Source: Burkholderia diffusa (lineage in GTDB: Bacteria; Pseudomonadota; Gammaproteobacteria; Burkholderiales; Burkholderiaceae). Taken from it: a DNA stretch of 64,000 bases. A program made the translations under genes and the position numbers. Numbering within the stretch: position 1 is the stretch's first letter; each line of letters opens with the position of its first letter. Positions 57,544 to 64,000 of the stretch are shown here, in pieces. The stretch is taken from assembly GCF_902499115.1 (NCBI RefSeq), contig NZ_CABVPN010000014.1:62001-126000 (forward strand), written 5' to 3'. The notes under the pieces were generated by a model. The model did no database searches. It worked only from the letters and a program-made list of their open reading frames with translations, and was not told the origin of the DNA.

Positions 57544-59055
57544 TCAGGCCGCCTCGACGACGCTGGTCTGCGGCAGCGCGAGGCTCAGCACCGCATGCTC
57601 GTTCGCCTGCTCGCGCGGCAGCTCGCCCGCGATGCGGCCTTCGCGCATCACGACGATGCGGTCGGACACGCCGAGCACTTCCGGCAGTTCCGACGACACC
57701 ATCACGATCGCGCAGCCGCGCTCCGCGAGCCGGTAGATCACGTCGTAGATCTCGTGCTTCGCGCCGACGTCGATGCCGCGCGTCGGCTCGTCGAGGATCA
57801 CGACCTTCAGGTCGGGCTCCGCGAGCCAGCGCGACAGGATCGCCTTTTGCTGGTTGCCGCCCGACAGGAAACGGATCTTCTGCCGCCGGTTCGGCGTCTT
57901 GATCTTCAGCCGCTGGATGAAGCGGTCGGCCGTTTCATTTTCGGTCTTGCGGTCGATGAACAGGCCCGCGCGCAGCGAATGACGGCGGCAGCTGATGTTG
58001 ATGTTCTCGGCGACCGACGCCATCGCGATGATCCCTTCCTCCTTGCGGTCTTCCGGGCACAGCACGATGCCGTGACGGATCGCGTCGCCGGTGCGCTTCA
58101 CGTCGATGCGCTTGCCGTCGAGCGTCAGCGCGCCCGCGCGTCGGCGGTCCGCGCCGTACACGAGCCGCATCAGTTCGCTGCGCCCCGCGCCGACCAGCCC
58201 GAAGAAGCCGACGATCTCGCCGGCACGCACCGAGAAGCTCGCTGGTTCGCGCAACGCGGGGCCGTCGACGCCTTCGGCCGAAAACCGCACGTCGCCGAGC
58301 GCACGCGGCGCGTAGTGGTAAATGTCCGCGATCTCGCGCCCGACCATCTCGGCGACCAGCCGCTCGCGCGGCACGTCGGCGAGCGATTCGTGCGACGCGA
58401 TCTTGCGCCCGTCGCGAAAGATCGTGCACGCATCGCACAGCCGGTAGATCTCGTCCATCCGGTGCGAGATGTAGATCAGCGCGCGGCCCTGCGCGCGCAG
58501 GTCGTCGACGAGCTTGAACAACACCTCGGTCTCGCGATGCGACAGCGAGCTCGTCGGTTCGTCGAGCGCGATCACGCGCGCGTTGCGCATCAGCGCCTTG
58601 CAGATCTCGACCATCTGCCGCTGCGCGATCGACAGCCGCCCGAGTTTCGCGTCGGGATCGAGATCGACGCCCATCGCCGCGAGCCGTTCGCGCACATGGC
58701 GCTTCGCCTCGCCCTTCCTCACCCAGCCGAGCGCGTTCGGCAGGCGGCCGAGCAACAGGTTCTCCGCGACCGTCAGGTCGGGCACGTACTGCAGTTCCTG
58801 GTGAATCACCGCAACGCCGGCCGCGATCGACGCGGCCGCACTCGAAAAATGCACGGGCTGGCCGTCGACCAGCACGCTGCCCGCATCGGGCTGGTATTCG
58901 CCGCCGAGAATCTTCAGCAGCGTCGACTTGCCCGCGCCGTTCTCGCCCATCAGGCCATGCACCTCGCCCGCGTGCACGTCGAACGAGATGCCGTCGAGTG
59001 CGCGCACGCCGGGAAATACCTTGCCGATATTGTCAAAACGCAGTGCCGCTGACAC
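57544..59055 (-). CDS. araG: L-arabinose ABC transporter ATPase (double NBD)
   Basis: Cytoplasmic ATPase of 503 residues with two tandem nucleotide-binding halves. The first has GENGAGKSTLLK, LSIAQRQMVEI and ALDEPTSSL. The second has GLVGAGRSELMRL, the LSGGNQQKAIL signature and VILDEPTRGIDVGAK. This is the sugar-type (CUT2) layout. The start is a GTG with GGGAGA upstream. Ribose, galactose and arabinose ATPases are alike; the subtype rests on AraF and AraH. Confidence 0.9.
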   Translation of the reverse strand: MSAALRFDNIGKVFPGVRALDGISFDVHAGEVHGLMGENGAGKSTLLKILGGEYQPDAGSVLVDGQPVHFSSAAASIAAGVAVIHQELQYVPDLTVAENLLLGRLPNALGWVRKGEAKRHVRERLAAMGVDLDPDAKLGRLSIAQRQMVEICKALMRNARVIALDEPTSSLSHRETEVLFKLVDDLRAQGRALIYISHRMDEIYRLCDACTIFRDGRKIASHESLADVPRERLVAEMVGREIADIYHYAPRALGDVRFSAEGVDGPALREPASFSVRAGEIVGFFGLVGAGRSELMRLVYGADRRRAGALTLDGKRIDVKRTGDAIRHGIVLCPEDRKEEGIIAMASVAENINISCRRHSLRAGLFIDRKTENETADRFIQRLKIKTPNRRQKIRFLSGGNQQKAILSRWLAEPDLKVVILDEPTRGIDVGAKHEIYDVIYRLAERGCAIVMVSSELPEVLGVSDRIVVMREGRIAGELPREQANEHAVLSLALPQTSVVEAA

Positions 59056-59122
59056 GTCGTCTCCCTACTTGCAGTTCCATCGATCGCCGGCCGCCGCATC
59101 GCCACGGCAGCCGGCGGGCGGC

Positions 59123-60118
59123 TTACTTCGATGCGAGCCCCATCTCGTCGCGCACCTTCGACACGTTGTCGCGCGTCGCGAGCATGCCCGTCGTCAGCGT
59201 CAGCGCCGGCGGTGCCTTGCCCTGCGTGATCCACGCGTACATCAGGTCCGAGGTTTCCTCGCCGTGGCGCTTCGGGCTGATGATCACGGTGCCGTAGAAG
59301 CCCGTCGGCCGCGGCTTCTTGAATTCGTTCAGCGCCGATTCGGAACCACCGATGCCGATGCCGATCATGTTGTCCGCCTTGAAGCCGCGCCCTTCGGCCG
59401 CGCGCACGGCGCCGAGCACGGCCTCGTCGTTCAGGCCGTACGCCACCCAGTGCTTGAACTGCGGGTTCTTGGTGAGCGCGATGTTCGCCGCGTTGAACGC
59501 GTTCTCGGTATCGGTCTTCGCCTGCGGCGCCGCGATCACGTTCGCCTTCGGGAAGCCGGCCGCCACCAGCGCGTCAGTCGCGCCGCTCGTGCGGTCGTGC
59601 GCAGTCGGCAGCTGCTCGTAGGTGATGTCGATCGCGCCGACGTCCTTCATGTCCCAGCCGCGCTTCTTGATCTCGGCCGCGATGCCGTCGCCGACCTGCT
59701 TGCCGATGTTGTACGCGGAGATCCCCATGTGCGGCACCGCCTCGATCGGCTTGCCCGCGCCGTCGACGAGGCGATCGTCGACCGTCATCATCTTCAGGTT
59801 GTGCGACTTCGCCTTCGCGACGATGCCCGGCCCGAGCTTCACGTCGGGCGTGCAGATGATGAAGCCCTGCGCCTTCTGCGCGGACAGGTTGTCGATCGCG
59901 CTCATCACCTTCTCGCCCGACGGCGCGCCGATCTTCACGAGCGTGAAGCCCTTGTTCTTCGCCGCGATCTCGGCGAACTTCCACTCGTCCTGGAACCACG
60001 GCTCTTCCGGCTGCTTCACCAGGAAGCCGATCTTGACCGGGTCGGCCGCATGCGCGACCGGGCTTCCGATCACCACTGCCGCCGCGGCGGCCAGCGTTAC
60101 GAAGGTTCTGCGTTTCAT
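59123..60118 (-). CDS. araF: L-arabinose periplasmic binding protein
   Basis: Periplasmic receptor of 331 residues with a Sec signal (MKRRTFVTLAAAAAVVIGSPVAHA). IGFLVKQPEEPWFQDEWKFAE and QGFIICTPDVKLGPGIVAKAKSH are nearly identical in pattern to E. coli AraF. IGIGIGGSESALNEF and KPRPTGFYGTVIISP also align. E. coli AraF binds arabinose and galactose. The promoter region of about 100 bp before it shows no clear boxes; it may be read through from the dgo genes. Confidence 0.93.
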   Translation of the reverse strand: MKRRTFVTLAAAAAVVIGSPVAHAADPVKIGFLVKQPEEPWFQDEWKFAEIAAKNKGFTLVKIGAPSGEKVMSAIDNLSAQKAQGFIICTPDVKLGPGIVAKAKSHNLKMMTVDDRLVDGAGKPIEAVPHMGISAYNIGKQVGDGIAAEIKKRGWDMKDVGAIDITYEQLPTAHDRTSGATDALVAAGFPKANVIAAPQAKTDTENAFNAANIALTKNPQFKHWVAYGLNDEAVLGAVRAAEGRGFKADNMIGIGIGGSESALNEFKKPRPTGFYGTVIISPKRHGEETSDLMYAWITQGKAPPALTLTTGMLATRDNVSKVRDEMGLASK

Positions 60119-60220
60119 CTCCAGTGTCTCCTTGTCTTCATCGAACGGAATACAGCCGCTTGTTGGTTTCGACGCAGCGTGCGCGCGGCCGTCGCACGTG
60201 CGGTCTGTCGAATCGTTGCG

Positions 60221-61003
60221 TCAGTCGTGGTACAGCGCCGCGCGCCCGCCGTCGACGGTGATGCAAGCCGCATTGATGAACGGCGCCTCGTCGGAGGCGA
60301 GAAACACGGCCGTCATCGCGACTTCTTCCGGCTTGCCGATCCGCTTCATCGGCTGCAGCGCGAGCGTCTCGGCGCGCGCCGCGGCCGGGTCGGCCTGCGC
60401 GTCCCACCAGTCGCGCGTGAGCTGCGTCTCGATGTAACCGGGCGCGATCGCGTTCACGCGCACGTTGCGCGCCGCGTATTCGATGCCGAGCGCACGCGTG
60501 AGGCCCAGCACGCCGTGTTTCGCGACGGGGTACGGAAAGCAGCCCGGGATGATCCGGAACGCATGCGTCGACGCGATGTTCACGATGCTGCCGCGGCCGC
60601 GTTCGACCATCCCCGGCAGCGCCGCGCGGCAGCCGTGCCATACGCCGTCGAGGTCGACCGCGAAGCAGCGGCGCCAGTCTTCGTCCGTCATCGTCAGCGG
60701 ATCGGCGAACACATTGATGCCCGCGTTGTTCACGAGCACGTCGAGCGGGCCGAATGCGGCTTCGGTCTGCGCGAGCGCGTCGCGCACCGAATCCTGCCGC
60801 GCGACATCCGCATGCAGCGGCAGCACGCGCGCGCCATCGATGTCGTCGGCGATCGCCGCCGCCGTGCGCTGCGCTTGCGGGAAATCGAGGTCGACGAGCG
60901 CGACGGCCGCGCCCTCGCGCGCGAACGCCTGCGCGATCGCGGCGCCGATCCCGCGGCCGGCGCCCGTCACCATCGCGACCTTGCCCGCGAGACGTCCCAT
61001 CAT
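60221..61003 (-). CDS. Short-chain dehydrogenase of the sugar cluster
   Basis: NAD(P)-dependent SDR of 260 residues. MVTGAGRGIGAAIAQAFAREGA, NNAGINVFADPLTM, the catalytic Ser/Tyr/Lys in STHAFRIIPGCFPYPVAKHGV and the C-terminal ITVDGGRAALYHD are visible. The gene starts inside the dgoA stop (ATGA overlap; a second ATG is one codon later). It may be a sugar or 2-keto-3-deoxy acid dehydrogenase; 2-keto-3-deoxy-L-fuconate dehydrogenase is one relative. The substrate is not determinable by eye. Confidence 0.75.
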   Translation of the reverse strand: MMGRLAGKVAMVTGAGRGIGAAIAQAFAREGAAVALVDLDFPQAQRTAAAIADDIDGARVLPLHADVARQDSVRDALAQTEAAFGPLDVLVNNAGINVFADPLTMTDEDWRRCFAVDLDGVWHGCRAALPGMVERGRGSIVNIASTHAFRIIPGCFPYPVAKHGVLGLTRALGIEYAARNVRVNAIAPGYIETQLTRDWWDAQADPAAARAETLALQPMKRIGKPEEVAMTAVFLASDEAPFINAACITVDGGRAALYHD

Positions 61004-61677
61004 GCGGCTCCGCCGCGCGCCACGCGCAGGCCGGCCTGGAACGCGCGCGCATTCGCCGCGGTCGCCTCCGCCGACTGGCCGGGCCGGTACAGCGCCGAAC
61101 CGAGCCCGAAGCCGTTGGCGCCGGCCGCGAGGAACGGCTGCATGTTGTCCGGGGAAATTCCGCCGACGGGTATCAGCGGCACCGCGCGGTCGATCACCGC
61201 ACGCCACGCCTTCACGACGGGCACGCCGAGCTGCTCGGCCGGGAACATCTTCAGCACGTCGGCGCCGTTCGCGAGCGCGGCAAACGCCTCGGTCGGCGTC
61301 GCGACGCCCGGTGCGCTCGCGAGCCCGCGCTCGCGCGCACGGCGGATCACGGCCGCGTCGCTGTGCGGCATCACGATCAGCGTGCCGCCCGCGTCCTGCA
61401 CGCGGTCGACATGCTCGGCGCGCAGCACGGTGCCAGCGCCGACGATCATGTCGTCGGGTAGCGCGCGGCGCAGCGCCGCGATGCTGCCGAACGGATCGGG
61501 CGAGTTGAGCGGCACCTCGACGATCCGGAAGCCCGCTTCGTGCAGCGCAAGGCCGTGGTCAGCGGCTTCGGCGGACGTGATGCCGCGCATGATCGCGATC
61601 AGCGGGCACGCGTCGAACGCGCGCATCAGTGCGGCGTGCGGCGTGTATGGTGCGGGCAGCGTAAGGTCGGACGACAT
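61000..61677 (-). CDS. dgoA: 2-dehydro-3-deoxy-6-phosphogalactonate aldolase
   Basis: Class I aldolase of 225 residues of the KDPG/KDPGal family. IAIMRGITSAEA, VEVPLNSPDPFGSI (Glu of the active site), GAGTVLRAEHVD and DVLKMFPAEQLGVPVVKAW with the Schiff-base Lys match DgoA. It yields pyruvate and glyceraldehyde 3-phosphate. GAGGAA lies 8 nt before the ATG at 61677. It stands between dgoK and the SDR, with a 13-nt gap to dgoK. It differs from Eda at 20.6 kb. Confidence 0.9.
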   Translation of the reverse strand: MSSDLTLPAPYTPHAALMRAFDACPLIAIMRGITSAEAADHGLALHEAGFRIVEVPLNSPDPFGSIAALRRALPDDMIVGAGTVLRAEHVDRVQDAGGTLIVMPHSDAAVIRRARERGLASAPGVATPTEAFAALANGADVLKMFPAEQLGVPVVKAWRAVIDRAVPLIPVGGISPDNMQPFLAAGANGFGLGSALYRPGQSAEATAANARAFQAGLRVARGGAA

Positions 61678-61690
61678 CGGCGGTTCCTCT

Positions 61691-62725
61691 TCAATCGATT
61701 CTTTGGTCGGCGCAGACGGGCTCGCCATCCGCGCGCACGAGCCCGGCGCGCGACGCGATCCACCACAAGCCGCGCTCTGTCGCCTGAGCGACGACACGCG
61801 CATGCGTGCAGCCGAACACGCTCAACGCGTCGACGTAGCGCGCGCACAATCCGTCGTCGCCGATCAGCAGCAGCGGCTGGTTCGCGAGCGCGACACCGCG
61901 TTCCGCCAGCATCGCGTCAAGTGCGTTCAGCTCATGGCCGATCAGCAGGCCGGACAGATAATCGCCCTGCGCATCGGGTGCGAGCCGGTCGGTCAGGCCG
62001 AGCGTGCGCGTGCTGAAGATCGTCGCGAGCAACCCCGCGCGCTGCGCACCGCGGGCCACCGCGACGCCGCGCGCGAATGCCGCGCGGTCGGGCGACGCGC
62101 TCGCGCGCATCGTGCGGCCGAGGATCGTGTGATCGCGCAGCGCCGCGAACAACTCGCCGGTCATGAAGGTCTGGAAGCGCTCGATGAGCCCGTCCTTCAC
62201 CCATGCCCACTTCGCATGCGTGCCCGGCAATCCGATCAGTACGCCTGAACGATCTGCATCAAGCATGGGATCGTTCGCGAGTGCGCCGAATATCTGCGTT
62301 TCTTCGCCGCGCATCACGTCGGGCAACTCGCCCGTCGCGATCACGCCCGGCACGATCGACACCGTCGTGCCGCGCGACGTCGTCACCGTGACGAGCCCCG
62401 CGACGAGCGCGTCGGCACCGGCCGGCACCTGGACGTACGGCGCCTCGCGCCAGCCCTGTGCGCTGCCGACCATCCCGGCGGCCAGCACCGGCACGCCCGG
62501 CGCGCGGTCGAGCCAGTCGCCGCACGCTTCCTCGAACACGACGTCGAAGGCTCGCGCGCCGCCGGCCGGCACATGCATCACGCCCGCGGCGCGGCTGCGC
62601 GTGTCGAGCAGCGCACCGTGCGCGTCGAACAGATACGCGCGCAGCGACGTCGTGCCCCAGTCGAGCGCGATCAGCGACGGTGCGGCGCAGGAGGCGTCCG
62701 GAGCGGTCCGGGTCGAATTGGTCAT
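61691..62725 (-). CDS. dgoK: 2-dehydro-3-deoxygalactonokinase
   Basis: Sugar-acid kinase of 344 residues. The N-terminal LIALDWGTTSLRAYLFDAHGALL is the phosphate-binding motif of the FGGY/ASKHA-like DgoK family, and the GMVGSAQGWREAPYV segment and LIGLPGTHAKWAWVKDG follow. It phosphorylates 2-keto-3-deoxygalactonate, the substrate of DgoA after phosphorylation. It starts inside the iclR stop (ATGA overlap) and is tightly linked to dgoA. Confidence 0.9.
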   Translation of the reverse strand: MTNSTRTAPDASCAAPSLIALDWGTTSLRAYLFDAHGALLDTRSRAAGVMHVPAGGARAFDVVFEEACGDWLDRAPGVPVLAAGMVGSAQGWREAPYVQVPAGADALVAGLVTVTTSRGTTVSIVPGVIATGELPDVMRGEETQIFGALANDPMLDADRSGVLIGLPGTHAKWAWVKDGLIERFQTFMTGELFAALRDHTILGRTMRASASPDRAAFARGVAVARGAQRAGLLATIFSTRTLGLTDRLAPDAQGDYLSGLLIGHELNALDAMLAERGVALANQPLLLIGDDGLCARYVDALSVFGCTHARVVAQATERGLWWIASRAGLVRADGEPVCADQRID

Positions 62726-63621
62726 CGTTTGATCCTGCGGGTACCCTGCGGCGGGCTCCAGCCCAGTTCCGCGGAAATGGCTCGCGCTTCGCGCTGCACG
62801 AGCGGAATCAGTTCGTCCATCCGGTCGTGCGGCATGTACGGAATCGTGCTCGCGACCGATACGGCCGCGACGATCGCGCCCGACGCGTCGCGGATCGGCG
62901 CGGCTACGCAACGGATCGACGCCTCGTTTTCCTCGAGGTCGAACGTGTAGCCGCCGGCCGCGTAATGCGCCATGCGCTGCAGGAACGCGCTCGTCTCGGG
63001 CCGGTTGTCCGGCTTGAAGTTGACGCCGGCCAGCGCGCGCCGCGCGGCTTCGAACAGCGAGCGCCACAGGTCCGGATCGAGGTCGAGCATCATCGCCTTG
63101 CCGATGCCGGTCGACGCGAGCGGCATCCGGTGGCCGACACGCGAGCGCATCTCGAGGCCGCGCGTGCCGGGGATCTTGTCGATGTACAGCACGTCATCGC
63201 CGTCGCGCACGCCGAGGTGGATCGTGTCGAGCGTCGCTTCGGCGAGCGCCTCGAGGTGCGGCCGCGCGACCGCCGTGAGCGGCATCTGTTCGAGCGCGAT
63301 CGTGCCGAGCTCGATCAGCTTCGGGCCGAGCAGGTAGCCGCCCTGCACCTGGCGCAGGTAGCGCGCCTGCACGAGGCTGCTGACGAGACGGTGCGTCGTG
63401 CTGCGCGTCGTGCCGAGCGCGGCGCCGATCGCACGCATGTCGCGCGCGCCGTTCGCGATCGCTTCGAGGATCGCGAGACCGCGCAACAGCGTCTGCGTAC
63501 CGGCCTGCTGCGCGGTGAGGTCGAGCGGCGTGCTGGTCGCGCCGATGGAGTCGGTGAGCGGCGCATCGCCCGGCGTCGCGCGCCGGGCGTCGAGAGCAAG
63601 GGAATCGGGCATCTTGGTCAT
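62722..63621 (-). CDS. IclR-family transcriptional regulator
   Basis: Regulator of 299 residues. The N-terminal winged helix (about residues 50-112) includes LLRGLAILEAIANGARDMRAIGAALGTTRSTTHRLVSSLVQARYL. The C-terminal effector domain has IDKIPGTRGLEMRSRVGHRMPLASTGIGKAMM, typical of IclR. The start at 63621 gives MTKMPDS; 63612 is an alternative. It is first in the operon and overlaps dgoK, so it is co-transcribed with the genes it controls. The effector is presumably a pathway intermediate. Confidence 0.88.
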   Translation of the reverse strand: MTKMPDSLALDARRATPGDAPLTDSIGATSTPLDLTAQQAGTQTLLRGLAILEAIANGARDMRAIGAALGTTRSTTHRLVSSLVQARYLRQVQGGYLLGPKLIELGTIALEQMPLTAVARPHLEALAEATLDTIHLGVRDGDDVLYIDKIPGTRGLEMRSRVGHRMPLASTGIGKAMMLDLDPDLWRSLFEAARRALAGVNFKPDNRPETSAFLQRMAHYAAGGYTFDLEENEASIRCVAAPIRDASGAIVAAVSVASTIPYMPHDRMDELIPLVQREARAISAELGWSPPQGTRRIKR

Positions 63622-63803
63622 GGAACGGGTTTCTTCAGCCGAATCGGTGAAGCCGCTGTCGCGACGCCGGAACGAGGTCGGGCGTCGCGGCAACGCGGCG
63701 GTCGATGCACCGAGGAAAGCGCCCGGCGAACTTCATGGAATGTGTCTCCGTGTGCGTCGGGCGCCGCGCGATGCGTGGGTCCGAAGCTGTCGATGTGCTT
63801 CGG

Positions 63804-63845
63804 ATTGTAGGAGCGCACGCATTCGTCTCCAATATTTGAATGCGT
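63804..63845 (-). promoter_or_regulatory. Promoter and inverted repeat of the iclR-dgo operon
   Basis: On minus, TTGGAG (63832-63827) and TACAAT (63809-63804) are separated by 17 bp. ACGCATTC (63817-63824) and GAATGCGT (63838-63845) form an 8-bp inverted repeat around a 13-nt spacer that covers the -35. It is a good candidate IclR site. The rest of the gap 63622-63957 holds a leader of about 175 nt and, near its right end, a hairpin. Confidence 0.6.
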
Positions 63846-63899
63846 TGCCCAGATAATGAGATAAACCGGTGGAGGTCGCGAAACGGTCGCGCCATGCGC

Positions 63900-63939
63900 A
63901 CGGGGGCGGAACCCGATGCGTCGCGGGTCCCGCCCCCGT
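63900..63939. terminator. GC-rich hairpin beside the right-end gene
   Basis: ACGGGGGCGG (63900-63909) pairs with 63930-63939, and ACCCG (63911-63915) with CGGGT (63924-63928). No clear U-tract follows on minus. It lies just downstream of the right-end gene and may end its transcript. Confidence 0.45.
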
Positions 63940-63957
63940 TGGTCATGCGCGCCGCGC

Positions 63958-64000
63958 TTACTGCTGGTTCGTGCTGCGCGCCTGCATGTAGCGCTGCACG
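63958..64000 (-). CDS. 3' end of an unidentified gene
   Basis: A TAA at 63958-63960 on minus ends a frame running in from the right edge; only 13 codons are seen (ending MQARSTNQQ). The downstream hairpin agrees with a gene end. Too short to identify. Confidence 0.4.
   Translation of the reverse strand, partial: VQRYMQARSTNQQ

Overview
The window looks like a chromosomal segment of a Burkholderia cepacia complex-type beta-proteobacterium. The reasons are very high GC with strong codon bias, Entner-Doudoroff genes under a HexR/RpiR regulator, a HemJ-type membrane protein, a BamE lipoprotein with a long low-complexity tail, and a secreted autotransporter with an extended signal peptide. I see no tRNA, rRNA, insertion sequence, phage gene or CRISPR array. 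The genus call is inferred from gene content; no search was run.

Layout. 1-8.4 kb: DUF3025 (partial)-pyrC on minus, divergent from a class II glutamine amidotransferase, then an AT-rich gap and a 1744-residue autotransporter. 8.4-18 kb: glutamate/aspartate ABC operon gltIJKL, gdhA, a HypT-like LysR regulator divergent from purB, then a FAD amine oxidase divergent from a TetR regulator with tandem operators. 18-24.2 kb: gluconate block gntP-gntK, edd-eda and divergent hexR with two matching boxes. 24.3-33.6 kb: a minus-strand housekeeping run (bamE, dapB, exbB, exbD, leuS, lptE, holA, proA, hemJ), with fur divergent from bamE. 34.3-41.3 kb: allantoin utilisation (alc, allA), dctA with a divergent FadR-type GntR regulator, and idnO-idnD with a divergent LysR. 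41.4-48.4 kb: tkt-gapA, speE, a VOC protein, rsmE, and a secreted ribonuclease with a barstar inhibitor. 48.4-53.4 kb: an apparent orphan structured RNA, maeB, then thiL-pgpA-pncC. 53.6-63.6 kb: pyrF and a sugar operon (iclR, dgoK, dgoA, SDR, araFGH, sugar 1-dehydrogenase, aldose epimerase).

How it works together. The window is rich in sugar-acid metabolism. Gluconate enters by GntP and is phosphorylated by GntK. Idonate and 5-ketogluconate feed in through IdnD and IdnO. Edd and Eda split 6-phosphogluconate, and Tkt and GapA handle the products. The last cluster appears to import L-arabinose or D-galactose, oxidise it at C1 and process a 2-keto-3-deoxy acid through DgoK and DgoA.

The most interesting non-coding signals are a roughly 19-bp hairpin in the leuS leader, a structured plus-strand RNA candidate with a strong terminator near 48.6-48.73 kb, and several palindromic operators lying on identifiable promoters.
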